This document shows, in pieces, positions 1 to 8,751 of a DNA stretch of 64,000 nucleotides. The first letter of the stretch is position 1. Each line of letters opens with the position of its first letter. The position numbers were made by a program, and so were the translations under genes. Below the pieces are notes generated by a model that saw only the letters and a list, made by a program, of their open reading frames with translations, had not been told where the DNA came from and made no database searches. Origin of the DNA: Enterococcus raffinosus (GTDB lineage: Bacteria; Bacillota; Bacilli; Lactobacillales; Enterococcaceae); the NCBI RefSeq assembly GCF_018917525.1, contig NZ_JAHLOS010000010.1, positions 54,467-118,466 of the forward strand. Direction: 5' to 3'.

Positions 1-1
1 T

Positions 2-1087
2 ATCCACAAGAAATATGAGAACAATGAGAATTACTCGGTCACGGATTTTAATTTACATATTAAGGATCGCGAGTTTATTGTATTCGTTGGACCTTCAGGA
101 TGTGGGAAATCTACTACCTTAAGAATGATCGCTGGATTAGAGGATATTTCTGAAGGTGAATTTCTGATAGACGGCAAACTGATGAACGATGTTGCGCCCA
201 AGGACAGAGATATTGCGATGGTTTTCCAAAACTACGCACTCTATCCGCATATGACAGTCTTTGACAATATGGCTTTCGGGCTTAAGCTGCGAAAATTTGA
301 TAAAAACGACATAAAAAATCGGGTTGAAAATGCCGCTGAGATTTTGGGCTTGACTGAGTATCTTCACAGAAAACCTTCTGCTTTATCTGGTGGACAAAGA
401 CAGCGTGTTGCTCTAGGACGAGCAATTGTCAGAGATGCTCAAGTCTTTCTGATGGATGAACCTTTATCCAATCTTGATGCCAAGCTGAGAGTCGCCATGC
501 GAGCAGAGATCGCTAAACTTCATCAACGCTTAAATACTACCACCATTTATGTTACTCATGACCAGACTGAAGCCATGACCATGGCGGATCGAATCGTCAT
601 CATGAAGGATGGCTTTATCCAACAAATAGGCTCGCCGCAGGAAGTCTACAACACGCCTAAGAATGTCTTTGTGGCTGGCTTTATTGGCTCGCCGGCGATG
701 AACTTCTTCACCGTCCGACTATCAAATGGCTGTATTACCAATGAGCATGGTCTGAACTTAAGAATTCCACAAGGGAAGAACAAAGTCTTAGTCGAAAAAG
801 GCTACGAAGGCAAAGAAATGATTTTTGGTATCCGTCCCGAAGATATTCACACTGAGCAAATTGTCATTGATGCGACACCAGAAGCTACTGTAAGATCAGA
901 GATCGTCGTTTCTGAATTACTTGGTGCAGAAACCATGCTTTACTCAAAAATTGGCGATACCGAATTTGTCTCACGTGTTGATGCCCGCGATTTCCATCAA
1001 CCAGGTGAGAAAATTGATTTAGCCTTTGATTTAAATAAGAGTCACTTTTTTGATAGTGACACGCAAGAAGCGATCACCCTGCCTTAA
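2..1087 (+). CDS. Sugar ABC transporter ATP-binding protein, MsmX/UgpC/MalK type (5' end cut by window edge)
   Basis: The reading frame is open from base 2, so the start lies outside the window. It encodes the cytoplasmic ATPase that powers a CUT1-type oligosaccharide importer. Visible motifs are Walker A GPSGCGKST, the signature [14 protein letters not shown], Walker B VFLMDEPLSNLDAKL and the switch His in VTHDQTEAMT. The last third is the regulatory TOBE-type domain typical of MsmX/UgpC. It is followed by a strong terminator, so it closes an upstream unit. Its place beside uronate-catabolism genes suggests service to a glycan-oligosaccharide importer to the left, but such ATPases are often shared among several importers, so the substrate is inference. 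Confidence 0.93.
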   Translation: MHKKYENNENYSVTDFNLHIKDREFIVFVGPSGCGKSTTLRMIAGLEDISEGEFLIDGKLMNDVAPKDRDIAMVFQNYALYPHMTVFDNMAFGLKLRKFDKNDIKNRVENAAEILGLTEYLHRKPSALSGGQRQRVALGRAIVRDAQVFLMDEPLSNLDAKLRVAMRAEIAKLHQRLNTTTIYVTHDQTEAMTMADRIVIMKDGFIQQIGSPQEVYNTPKNVFVAGFIGSPAMNFFTVRLSNGCITNEHGLNLRIPQGKNKVLVEKGYEGKEMIFGIRPEDIHTEQIVIDATPEATVRSEIVVSELLGAETMLYSKIGDTEFVSRVDARDFHQPGEKIDLAFDLNKSHFFDSDTQEAITLP

Positions 1088-1109
1088 AATCAAACAGATT
1101 TACACTATT

Positions 1110-1140
1110 GACCACCCATTTTCACAAGGGTGGTCTTTTT
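1110..1140 (+). terminator. Rho-independent terminator after the ABC ATPase
   Basis: GACCACCC and GGGTGGTC form an 8-bp stem around a short loop, followed by five T residues. It ends the ABC ATPase unit. Confidence 0.9.
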
Positions 1141-1169
1141 GATTTCTTTACATCTAAAAATTTGAATAG

Positions 1170-1197
1170 TTGATTTTTCTTATTTATCGTATATAAT
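1170..1197 (+). promoter_or_regulatory. Sigma-A promoter of the IclR regulator gene
   Basis: TTGATT (1170-1175) and TATAAT (1192-1197) are separated by 16 bp, just upstream of the ribosome binding site. The spacing and the perfect -10 make this a good candidate. Confidence 0.65.
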
Positions 1198-1222
1198 TTC
1201 CTATATAGAAAGGATGAGGCAG

Positions 1223-1981
1223 ATGTCAGAAGCAAAACCCTACGGAACGGTACTCATAAAAGCAGCCAGAATTATGGATTTTTTAGCAGAGGAGCCTGAT
1301 CAATCCCTTCAGGAAATTACAGCTGCTACAAAGATGACACCTTCAACAACTATTAAAATATTAGACACCTTAGTCCTAATTGGCTATGTAAAAAAAAGTG
1401 AGCATAAAACCTATCGGCTAGGTTCAAAATTAATTCGCTACGCCAACCAACGGCTTGAACAAATAGATCTGGCAGAAATCACTCTCCCCTATCTAGAAAA
1501 GCTCCAGCAAACGATTGATGAAACCATTCATTTAGGGATTTTAAACGATAATGAAATTCTCTACATAAACAAACTGGATGCAAAACACCAAACGATTCGC
1601 ATGTCGTCAAAGATTGGGATCACACGTCCGTTATACAGTTCTGCCATGGGTAAAGCTGTCCTGGCAACCTTTTCTCAGGAAGCCTTTGATCAATATCTGG
1701 CAGAGCATACCTTAGTTCCTCATACAGAGAACACTATTACCAATCCTTTACGCTTGGCCAAAGAGCTAAAGGAAATCCGGCAGTCAGGGATTGCCTTTGA
1801 CGATGAAGAGGTCGAATTGGATATCTTTTGTGTCGGTGCTTCCTTAGAAAAAGACGGACAAGCGATTGGTGCTTTTAGCGTCAGTATGCCTAAATACCGA
1901 CTAAACGATGAGAAAAAACAGTTGATTATCCAAACGATCCTTCAAACCAAAAGAGACTTAGAACAACTGTTAAATAAATAG
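1223..1981 (+). CDS. kdgR: IclR-family transcriptional regulator, probable regulator of the uronate (kdg) operon
   Basis: A 252-residue cytoplasmic DNA-binding protein. The N-terminal winged helix-turn-helix (about residues 8-70) contains SLQEITAATKMTPSTTIKILDTL. The C-terminal IclR effector-binding domain (about 80-250) includes SKIGITRPLYSSAMGKAVLA and FDDEEVELDIFCVGA, typical of the family. ATG 1223 is preferred over in-frame ATG 1214, because GAAAGG at 1208-1213 sits 9 bases before 1223 but abuts 1214. It lies immediately upstream of and codirectional with the kdg genes, with its own terminator. IclR proteins named KdgR commonly respond to 2-keto-3-deoxygluconate; that role here is inferred from position. 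Confidence 0.85.
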   Translation: MSEAKPYGTVLIKAARIMDFLAEEPDQSLQEITAATKMTPSTTIKILDTLVLIGYVKKSEHKTYRLGSKLIRYANQRLEQIDLAEITLPYLEKLQQTIDETIHLGILNDNEILYINKLDAKHQTIRMSSKIGITRPLYSSAMGKAVLATFSQEAFDQYLAEHTLVPHTENTITNPLRLAKELKEIRQSGIAFDDEEVELDIFCVGASLEKDGQAIGAFSVSMPKYRLNDEKKQLIIQTILQTKRDLEQLLNK

Positions 1982-1994
1982 CAGAAACCTGCTT

Positions 1995-2032
1995 AGCTGA
2001 TTGGACACATGCCTGTCCAACCAGCTTTTTTC
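1995..2032 (+). terminator. Terminator between the IclR gene and the kdg operon
   Basis: The arms AGCTG and CAGCT enclose TTGGACA and TGTCCAA, giving a near-perfect 12-bp stem followed by a T run. Confidence 0.85.
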
Positions 2033-2094
2033 TGTTTAAGAAGCCTTATCCACCTCTTGCGCAAAAAAAAGAGCAAGAAAAACAATTTTCTTCA

Positions 2095-2131
2095 TTAAAC
2101 CGTTTGCAATTCCAGCTTTTCCATGTATAAT
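2095..2131 (+). promoter_or_regulatory. Promoter of the kdgA-kdgK-kduI-kduD operon with an overlapping cre-like site
   Basis: TTGCAA (2104-2109) and TATAAT (2126-2131) are 16 bp apart. Bases 2095-2109, read on the minus strand as TTGCAAACGGTTTAA, match the CcpA cre consensus WTGNAANCGNWNNCW at all but one position and cover the -35 box, suggesting carbon catabolite repression. The promoter is clear; the cre assignment is a consensus match only. Confidence 0.65.
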
Positions 2132-2190
2132 GAAACTATAAATTTCCTTATAATAAAATATGATTTCCAAATAAGAAAAGAGTGGTAATT

Positions 2191-2838
2191 GTGAAAAAGA
2201 TTGAAATTCTTCAACGATTAGAAAAGGCCGGCGTTATTGCTGTTGTTCGCGGGAAAACAAAAGAAGAAGCATTACAGGCAAGTCACGCGATTGTAAAAGG
2301 CGGAATGCATGGACTCGAGTTAACCTTTACTGTTCCACAGGCAGACGAAGTAATCCGAGAACTATCTGAGGCCTATCAAGATTCACCAGAAGTAGTTGTT
2401 GGTGCCGGTACTGTGTTAGATGCCGTGACTGCCCGCTTGGCGATTATGGCTGGCGCTGATTATATTGTCAGCCCTACCTTTGATCAAGAAACAGCGGAAA
2501 TCTGCAACCTCTATCAAATTCCGTATTTACCCGGTTGTATGACGATTACCGAGATGAAACAGGCCTTGAAGAGCGGTGTGGATATTATTAAGCTCTTCCC
2601 AGGAAGTGCATATGGCCCGTCGATTATTCCAGCCTTTAAAGCACCTCTGCCACAGTTGAATATTATGCCAACTGGCGGAGTCAGCCTAGACAATATGGCC
2701 GAATGGTTCGCAGCCGGTGTCATTACGGTCGGCGTTGGTGGTAATCTGTTAGCCCCTGCGGCAACTGGCAATTTTGAAAAAGTAACCGAGGTAGCTGCCC
2801 AATACATGACGAAGTTCCATGAAATAAAAGGACACTAA
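2191..2838 (+). CDS. kdgA: 2-dehydro-3-deoxy-phosphogluconate (KDPG) aldolase
   Basis: A 215-residue class I aldolase that cleaves KDPG to pyruvate and glyceraldehyde-3-phosphate, the last step of uronate breakdown. The Schiff-base lysine lies in DIIKLFPGSAYGP. The catalytic Glu lies in GLELTFTVP, and the phosphate-binding glycines in MPTGGVSLDN and VGVGGNLL. Length is normal for Eda/KdgA. GTG 2191 is chosen over GTG 2182 because the purine-rich AAAAGAGTGG is better spaced for it, but both are possible. It is the first gene of an operon with kdgK, kduI and kduD, which together convert unsaturated uronate to central metabolites. Confidence 0.92.
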   Translation: MKKIEILQRLEKAGVIAVVRGKTKEEALQASHAIVKGGMHGLELTFTVPQADEVIRELSEAYQDSPEVVVGAGTVLDAVTARLAIMAGADYIVSPTFDQETAEICNLYQIPYLPGCMTITEMKQALKSGVDIIKLFPGSAYGPSIIPAFKAPLPQLNIMPTGGVSLDNMAEWFAAGVITVGVGGNLLAPAATGNFEKVTEVAAQYMTKFHEIKGH

Positions 2839-2895
2839 TCCCACATTCAATCGTTAAATAGAAACTTGAAAATAAACTCATAAAGGAGGCTAATC

Positions 2896-3906
2896 ATGGG
2901 AAAGGTTGTTACTTTAGGGGAAATCATGCTGCGTCTTTCGACCACAGCTGGTACACGACTCGCACAGGCTGAAGATTTTTCTGCTCATTATGGCGGCGGT
3001 GAAGCCAACGTCGCAATTTCCTTAGCAAACTATGGACATCACGCGGTTTTTGCCAGTAAAGTGCCTACAAACGAACTTGGTCAGGCTGTGAAAAAGCATT
3101 TGAATCGTTATGGTGTTGATACTTCTCAGCTTTTGCTGGGAGGCCCTAGACTGGGAACCTATTATCTTGAGGCGGGTGTCGGTGAACGTGGCGCAAGTGT
3201 GGTCTATGATCGGGCAGGCTCAAGCTTTGCCGTGATGGAAAAGGCTGAATGGGAACTGGAGGAATTATTCCAGAACACCGATATTTTCCATTTATCTGGC
3301 ATCACCCCTGCCCTTTCAGCTAGCTGGCGAGAATTGACAGTAACGCTTTTGAAGGCGGCCAAAAAAGCGGGCTGCAAGATCAGTTTTGACGTGAATTACC
3401 GCGGCAAATTATGGACGCCGGAAGAAGCGGGAAAATCTATCCGAGCTATTTTACCTTATGTCGATTATTGTTCGGCAGGCAGCTTGGATGCTCAGCATTT
3501 TCTAGGTATCCCCGCTTATGCTGGTGCGTCAGATAAAGAAGAAACGATTTATTACTATCAAAAAATGCAGGAAGCCTATCCGAATATTTCTGTTTTTTAT
3601 TCTACAAAACGGACGGTTCATTCGGCCAGTGTAAATGAACTGACTGGAACATCATGGGCTGATGGCACCTATTATGAATCTCAATGCCATCTAATTGATC
3701 CGATTATTGATCGGGTCGGCGGCGGCGACGCGTTTGCCGGTGGGATTCTTCACGGACTTTTAATGAAGGATTCGTATCAAAAGGTGGTTGATTTCGCGAC
3801 AGCGGCCTCAGCCTTGAAGCATACCGTTCATGGCGACTGCAATCAGTTTAGTCAAGAAGAAGTGGAAGCCTTTTTGGCCCTTGGATCAGGAAAAATTAAA
3901 CGATAA
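2896..3906 (+). CDS. kdgK: 2-keto-3-deoxygluconate kinase (PfkB family)
   Basis: A 336-residue sugar kinase that phosphorylates 2-keto-3-deoxygluconate with ATP to give KDPG, the substrate of the preceding aldolase. The N-terminal PfkB signature is GGGEANVAISLANYG. The C-terminal signature DRVGGGDAFAGGILHGL carries the catalytic Asp in GGGD. A strong AAAGGAGG precedes ATG 2896. The 57-bp gap from kdgA contains no clear terminator, so cotranscription is expected. The neighbours decide the substrate; by sequence alone a related 2-keto-3-deoxy sugar kinase would also be possible. Confidence 0.92.
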   Translation: MGKVVTLGEIMLRLSTTAGTRLAQAEDFSAHYGGGEANVAISLANYGHHAVFASKVPTNELGQAVKKHLNRYGVDTSQLLLGGPRLGTYYLEAGVGERGASVVYDRAGSSFAVMEKAEWELEELFQNTDIFHLSGITPALSASWRELTVTLLKAAKKAGCKISFDVNYRGKLWTPEEAGKSIRAILPYVDYCSAGSLDAQHFLGIPAYAGASDKEETIYYYQKMQEAYPNISVFYSTKRTVHSASVNELTGTSWADGTYYESQCHLIDPIIDRVGGGDAFAGGILHGLLMKDSYQKVVDFATAASALKHTVHGDCNQFSQEEVEAFLALGSGKIKR

Positions 3907-3976
3907 GATTTAAACGCTACGAAAAATTACTATTATATAAACCCATTTGATTCACAACACAAGGAGGAATTCAGCA

Positions 3977-4816
3977 ATGCAAAACATGGAAACACGCTAC
4001 ACCCATAGCCCAGAGGATATCCGTCACTATTCGACAGAACAATTAAGAGATGAATTTTTGGTGGAAAAAGTTTTTGAGCCGGGAACCATCACCTTAACTT
4101 ATACCCACAACGATCGTATGATTTTCGGCGGCGTTACCCCTACAAAAGAGCCCTTAGAAATCGTTCTATCTAAAGAACTAGGTGTAGATTATTTTCTAGA
4201 ACGCCGCGAGTTAGGTGTTATCAATATTGGCGGGCCTGGATTTATTGAAATTGACGGAAAAAAAGAAGAAATGAAAAAGCAAGATGGCTATTACATTGGT
4301 AAAGAAACTCGTCAAGTCATCTTCTCTTCACAAGACGCGGACAATCCAGCAAAGTTTTACGTTAGTTCGGTGCCAGCACATCACAAATATCCCAACGTGA
4401 AAATCAGTATCGATCAGATCAAACCGATGGAAACTGGCGAACCGTTGACCTTAAATGAACGCAAAATTTATCAATACATTCACCCGAATGTCTGCGAAAG
4501 CTGTCAACTGCAAATGGGCTACACTATTTTAGAGCCCGGCAGTTCTTGGAATACGATGCCGTGTCATACCCATGAGCGCCGCATGGAAGCCTATGTTTAC
4601 TTTGATATGGAACAGGATACGCGCATTTTCCATATGATGGGCAAGCCAGATGAAACCAAGTATTTAGTGATGAAGAATGAACAGGCGGCTATTTCACCAA
4701 GCTGGTCGATTCATTCCGGAGTAGGAACAAGTAATTATTCCTTTATCTGGGCGATGTGCGGGGAAAACATTACTTACACTGATATGGATATGGTACCGAT
4801 GGATCAACTGAAATAG
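3977..4816 (+). CDS. kduI: 5-dehydro-4-deoxy-D-glucuronate isomerase
   Basis: A 279-residue cupin isomerase that converts 5-keto-4-deoxyuronate to 2,5-diketo-3-deoxygluconate. The zinc-binding motif is visible as PCHTHERRMEAYVYFDM (two His and a Glu), with the fourth ligand His in PSWSIHSGVGTSNYSFIWAM. ATG 3977 is used because AAGGAGG at 3961-3967 lies 9 bases before it; the longer open frame has no ribosome binding site. Length equals the usual 275-280 residues. It sits between kdgK and kduD in the operon, the standard KduI-KduD pairing. Confidence 0.95.
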   Translation: MQNMETRYTHSPEDIRHYSTEQLRDEFLVEKVFEPGTITLTYTHNDRMIFGGVTPTKEPLEIVLSKELGVDYFLERRELGVINIGGPGFIEIDGKKEEMKKQDGYYIGKETRQVIFSSQDADNPAKFYVSSVPAHHKYPNVKISIDQIKPMETGEPLTLNERKIYQYIHPNVCESCQLQMGYTILEPGSSWNTMPCHTHERRMEAYVYFDMEQDTRIFHMMGKPDETKYLVMKNEQAAISPSWSIHSGVGTSNYSFIWAMCGENITYTDMDMVPMDQLK

Positions 4817-4855
4817 AAAATACAACAAAAAAATAAATTAAGAAGGAGTTTTATC

Positions 4856-5644
4856 ATGACATTTAGTATGAATAATTTTCGATTGGACGGCAAGGTAGCT
4901 TTGGTTACAGGCGGCGTGTATGGGATTGGTTTTGAGATCGCTAGTTCATTGGCAGCAGCAGGAGCGACCATTGTTTTTAATAGTATCAATCAGGAATCAG
5001 TGGATCAAGGAAATGAGAACTATAAAAAAGCTGGCATCAAGGCTACAGGCTATGTGTGCGATGTAACCGATGAAGAACAGGTCCAAGCGATGGTTGCTAA
5101 GATCAAAGAAGACGTTGGTTCGGTTGATATTTTGGTAAATAATGCCGGGATCATCAAACGGATTCCAATGGTTGAGATGGCGGCTGAAGACTTCCGCCAA
5201 GTCATTGATGTTGACTTAAATGCCCCATTCATTGTGTCTAAAGCAGTCCTGCCAGACATGATTGAAAAGAAAGCTGGGAAAATCATCAATATCTGTTCCA
5301 TGATGAGCGAGCTTGGGCGTGAAACCGTTAGTGCTTACGCTGCCGCAAAAGGCGGACTAAAAATGTTAACGAAAAACATTGCCTCTGAATATGGACAATA
5401 CAACATTCAATGCAACGGCATCGGCCCTGGCTATATTGAAACACCTCAAACAGCTCCACTACGTGAGGAAGGCCATCCATTTAATAACTTCATTTTAGGA
5501 CGGACACCTGCAAGTCGCTGGGGTACTACCACCGATCTAGCAGGACCAGCAGTCTTTCTAGCTTCAGAAGCTTCTGACTTCGTTAACGGACACGTCCTAT
5601 ACGTTGACGGCGGTATCTTAGCCTATATCGGAAAACAACCTTAA
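4856..5644 (+). CDS. kduD: 2-dehydro-3-deoxy-D-gluconate 5-dehydrogenase (short-chain dehydrogenase)
   Basis: A 262-residue NAD(P)-dependent short-chain dehydrogenase that reduces 2,5-diketo-3-deoxygluconate to 2-keto-3-deoxygluconate. The cofactor motif TGGVYGIGFEIA, the NNAG motif, the catalytic Ser region ICSMMSELG and the YAAAKGG active site are all present. AGAAGGAG precedes ATG 4856. It is the last gene of the uronate operon and is followed by a strong terminator. Some close relatives are gluconate 5-dehydrogenases; adjacency to kduI favours KduD. Confidence 0.93.
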   Translation: MTFSMNNFRLDGKVALVTGGVYGIGFEIASSLAAAGATIVFNSINQESVDQGNENYKKAGIKATGYVCDVTDEEQVQAMVAKIKEDVGSVDILVNNAGIIKRIPMVEMAAEDFRQVIDVDLNAPFIVSKAVLPDMIEKKAGKIINICSMMSELGRETVSAYAAAKGGLKMLTKNIASEYGQYNIQCNGIGPGYIETPQTAPLREEGHPFNNFILGRTPASRWGTTTDLAGPAVFLASEASDFVNGHVLYVDGGILAYIGKQP

Positions 5645-5674
5645 ATCCTTCAGCCCCCTAGCTGAAACGACTAA

Positions 5675-5716
5675 GAGTGAGCCAAACATCTACGGGTGTT
5701 TGGCTCACTCTTTTTG
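5675..5716 (+). terminator. Terminator of the kdg/kdu operon
   Basis: GAGTGAGCCAAACA and TGTTTGGCTCACTC form a perfect 14-bp stem followed by TTTTTG. Confidence 0.95.
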
Positions 5717-5818
5717 TCTTTAAATCAATACTTTTTGGATACGATTTGTAAAATTTTTTCAGGATACCAACGATTAAGTATCTCATCGCTTCAATCAGCT
5801 ATTTGATCATTTTTTAAA

Positions 5819-6688
5819 TTACTTCTTAACTGCTAACTCTTTAACCGTATCAAGTTCCAATCCAGTAGCTTCCACAACCTGTTCAAGCGGCATTTTCATT
5901 TCGATGAGGTTACGCGCAATCAAATATTTCTCACGTTCACGCCCCATCCTCTCACTCTCTAGTCGAACAGAGGAGATGACTGCATCGTTTATTGCTTTGG
6001 ATTTATCGATTTTCATAATCATCTCTTTTTCCTCCCTTCCAAGTTTGTAAGAGTCTATTTTTTGTTTCGCTTTTTTGATGTAATCTGGGGCGTCAGCGTG
6101 GACTATACCGCTTTTGAAAAAGTATTGCCAATGATAAGCAGCGCTTTGTTGTTCGATTGTTTCGTTTTTTAAGCTAAGGAAACAGGCGATCAGCAGCTCT
6201 TTGCCAGTGGTTCCGAGAAAGGGAACCGAACTTTCTTCATTTAGTAAACGGAAGCGTTGCAGAGCGGGCTGTTTTTTGTCAAACAAGTGAAAATCGATAA
6301 TATTGATTCCATATGCGGGACGTAATGCGGAAAAATTGTTTCCTTTAATAAAATCAGCGGTTTCTAAATTTCCGAAGGGACTGCAAAATGCTTCCGCCAG
6401 ATAAAAAATGGTGCGTTCGCGAAAGTACATATGCGGCTGAATCTGACACTCAATCGTGGTGTGACTGCCATCCTCACCGATCGCTAAGATATCTACTTCG
6501 GTGCAGGTGATATCCAGCTCGTCAAAAGATTTTTTATAGCTATCGATGTGATATGTTTCTTTTGGCTTCAGTTGCTTGAATTCAATACCGAGTAAATCTT
6601 TGACAAATGCCTTTAGTATATGCAGAGAATCTTCAGAGGTAAAACTTTTCTTGAACAGTAGATCGTTTGTTGGTAAGTATTTTTGCAT
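5819..6688 (-). CDS. Rpn family recombination-promoting nuclease / PD-(D/E)XK nuclease family transposase-like protein
   Basis: A 289-residue protein of the Rpn/PDDEXK_2 type. The N-terminus KYLPTNDLLFKKSF is characteristic. The nuclease core shows an acidic residue in EVDILAIGEDG and a following ECQIQ, the (D/E)-x-(Q/K) arm of the fold. The C-terminus is helical and ends with a MPLEQVVEATGL segment that resembles a short repeat often found in this family. ATG 6688 is preferred to GTG 6697, because GAAAGG lies about 11 bases before it. It stands alone between convergent hairpins. Members promote RecA-independent recombination or act like selfish elements; the role here is not known. Confidence 0.8.
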   Translation of the reverse strand: MQKYLPTNDLLFKKSFTSEDSLHILKAFVKDLLGIEFKQLKPKETYHIDSYKKSFDELDITCTEVDILAIGEDGSHTTIECQIQPHMYFRERTIFYLAEAFCSPFGNLETADFIKGNNFSALRPAYGINIIDFHLFDKKQPALQRFRLLNEESSVPFLGTTGKELLIACFLSLKNETIEQQSAAYHWQYFFKSGIVHADAPDYIKKAKQKIDSYKLGREEKEMIMKIDKSKAINDAVISSVRLESERMGREREKYLIARNLIEMKMPLEQVVEATGLELDTVKELAVKK

Positions 6689-6860
6689 CGTTCTCACAGC
6701 CTTTCAGATAGGACACGTTTCCAAATTGAAAGGCTTTTCTCGCCTACATTATAGCATGGATATTTGTGTGCCACCTATATTCGTTTACTTTAAAATACGC
6801 AAACAAGTAGAGAAGATTGCGAGAATATCGAAACCACAAAAAAGATTAAACAACTAAACA

Positions 6861-6905
6861 AAGGGAGCATACTTCGCAAATAATTGCGTTGCATGCTCCC
6901 TTTGC
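6861..6905. terminator. Bidirectional hairpin downstream of ldh
   Basis: AAAGGGAGCAT and ATGCTCCCTTT pair, with an inner CGCAA/TTGCG stem. On the minus strand the T-rich arm would end the ldh transcript. The rest of 6698-6985 is AT-rich with no supported gene. Confidence 0.7.
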
Positions 6906-6985
6906 TTATGAAAAATTATACCTACCGCTCAAGCAATGCTACAGCTATATATTCAAGCTTCGTCGGTCTTTTGTATTGTTTACTT

Positions 6986-7948
6986 TTATTCCTCACTCTT
7001 TTTAGTATCCAAGGAACGAATGACCTCTCTAAGCTGCTTGCTTGATGCGGCGAATTTCTTTCTTTCCTCTGGATCGATATTTAGTTCGATGATTTCTCGT
7101 ACACCGTGTTGATCTACGACTGATGGTACACCGGTAAATAGATCCTTTTCGCCATACTCTCCATTGAGATAAGCAGATACAGGCAGCACCGCTTGCTCAT
7201 TATTCAAGATGGCTTTCACGATTCTCGCGACACTCATCCCGATGCCGTAAAAAGTCGCTTGTTTTCTGTTTATGATTTCATAGGCGGTGTTTTTTACACT
7301 ATCAGAAATCGTGGTTAGATCATCTACTGTTAGCCGATTGTTCTTTACGATAAATTCCAACAATGGTTTTCCGCCAACTGTGGTATGGGACCAGGCAGCT
7401 ACTTCTGAATCACCATGTTCGCCAATGATATAGCCATGAATACTTCTTGGATCAATTTGTAATTTTTCGGCCAGCTCTTTACGAAATCTAGTGGTATCAA
7501 GAGTAGTTCCTGTTCCTACGACTCTGCTGTTTGGTAGGCCAGATGCTTGCCAAGCAACGTAGGTCAAAACATCTACTGGATTTGAGGCGATTACTAAAAT
7601 ACCATCAAAGCCTGATGCCATGACTTCTTTCACGACACTGGTAATGATTCCGGCATTGATATCAATCAGCTCCAAGCGTGTTTGACCGGGTTTTTGATTA
7701 ACACCTGCTGTGATAACGACAATATCAGCATCCTTACAGTCCGTATAATCGCCGGCCCACACCTTAATATTTTCTTGTGCCCAGGACATACCATCTAACA
7801 GGTCAAGCGCTTCTCCTTCTGCCTTTTCTTGATTGACATCGATTAAGACCAACTCATTGATAATTCCTTGATTGATCATAGAGTAAGCAATACTTGTCCC
7901 GACAAAACCTGTTCCCACTACAGCAACTTTTCTACTTGTACGTTTCAT
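6986..7948 (-). CDS. ldh: L-lactate dehydrogenase
   Basis: A 320-residue NAD-dependent enzyme that reduces pyruvate to L-lactate and regenerates NAD in fermentation. The Rossmann motif is VVGTGFVGTSIAYS. The substrate Arg loop is KPGQTRLELI, and the catalytic His-Asp lies in IIGEHGDSEVAAWSH. Length and motifs fit bacterial L-LDH rather than malate dehydrogenase. A GGAG lies upstream of ATG 7948. It is monocistronic, with a terminator hairpin downstream. A second, more divergent family member lies at 59101-60006. Confidence 0.95.
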   Translation of the reverse strand: MKRTSRKVAVVGTGFVGTSIAYSMINQGIINELVLIDVNQEKAEGEALDLLDGMSWAQENIKVWAGDYTDCKDADIVVITAGVNQKPGQTRLELIDINAGIITSVVKEVMASGFDGILVIASNPVDVLTYVAWQASGLPNSRVVGTGTTLDTTRFRKELAEKLQIDPRSIHGYIIGEHGDSEVAAWSHTTVGGKPLLEFIVKNNRLTVDDLTTISDSVKNTAYEIINRKQATFYGIGMSVARIVKAILNNEQAVLPVSAYLNGEYGEKDLFTGVPSVVDQHGVREIIELNIDPEERKKFAASSKQLREVIRSLDTKKSEE

Positions 7949-8017
7949 ATGAATTCACTCCATTTTTTATTTTTCTAGTATTTATCACTGATTGCACGCT
8001 TCAGTGGACCGTCTGCA

Positions 8018-8242
8018 TTACACGCTTCGATATTTTGAAATAGTGAATTCCGTATTTCCAATGATTGGATCGCTCATTTCTTCTATCGAATTACCCATTT
8101 GATAAATTTCTTTCTTACAGACAAGCTGCGAGGTGGTTTGACTCAACACTAAAACAGAGTTCGCGTAAATTTTCTTAATTTCTCCAGAAATCATTTCCCC
8201 ATGGACATTCTTCGCAGTGATCGTATCCCCTATGCCAACCAT
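8018..8242 (-). CDS. Small DUF2187-like protein
   Basis: A 74-residue protein that begins MVGIGDTITAKNVHGEMISG. The spacing of GDxITAKN, SGEIKKIYANSVLVL resembles the KOW/SH3-like DUF2187 proteins of Firmicutes, whose function is unknown. The longer frame starts at 8272, but AGAAGGG lies 9 bases before ATG 8242 and directly abuts ATG 8251, so 8242 is chosen. It follows a hypothetical gene and rmlD on the same strand with tight spacing, so the three may be one transcript. Family assignment is by eye and moderate. Confidence 0.6.
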   Translation of the reverse strand: MVGIGDTITAKNVHGEMISGEIKKIYANSVLVLSQTTSQLVCKKEIYQMGNSIEEMSDPIIGNTEFTISKYRSV

Positions 8243-8256
8243 TCTTGTCATCCCTT

Positions 8257-8751
8257 CTAATTGCTTAAACATTTCTTTTTTCGTAGCTTTATTAGATAGC
8301 CCTCAATACCAAAGATCGTTTCTAATATCTCATTTACCTGTTTAAATAATAGATTTTTATCCTCAAATTGTTTCGGACTTTCAATGCGGCTCCGTTCTTT
8401 TGTATAGCAAATTTCATGATTGGTCTCATCCATCGATACTACCTGTGAATTCTTTACAAGATGTACTCGCTCTTCACCTATCCCAATTATTTCCACCCAT
8501 TCTCGCCAGCCTTTTTTTAAAGCGATCGTCCGAACCAATGACGGCAAATCCAACACGTCCAAAGCCGCATTTCTTCCATCTTCGAAATGAATCGTGTAGG
8601 TGATGCATTTCACAAACCCGCAGGCATTACATCCGCCTTCAGTTATTCGCTCTTTGCTTGTAATTATCGCTTTTTCATTGATCACATCTCCAATGAATAA
8701 TCTTTGTTTACTTGAAATTTGATAAGGATTCCTGCCAAGTTGGAATCTCAA
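8257..8751 (-). CDS. Hypothetical protein with a Cys-x2-Cys-x4-Cys cluster
   Basis: An open frame of up to 164 codons that I do not recognise. Near residue 40 it has GGCNACGFVKC, three closely spaced cysteines that could bind metal, followed by a beta-rich stretch and a charged helical C-terminus ending in KKK. There is no ATG; possible starts are TTG 8751, which overlaps the 3' end of rmlD in another frame, or GTG 8685 after a close GGAG. The end lies 14 bases before the DUF2187-like gene, so it looks like the middle of an rmlD-hyp-DUF2187 unit. Start and reality are both uncertain. Confidence 0.5.
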   Translation of the reverse strand: MRFQLGRNPYQISSKQRLFIGDVINEKAIITSKERITEGGCNACGFVKCITYTIHFEDGRNAALDVLDLPSLVRTIALKKGWREWVEIIGIGEERVHLVKNSQVVSMDETNHEICYTKERSRIESPKQFEDKNLLFKQVNEILETIFGIEGYLIKLRKKKCLSN

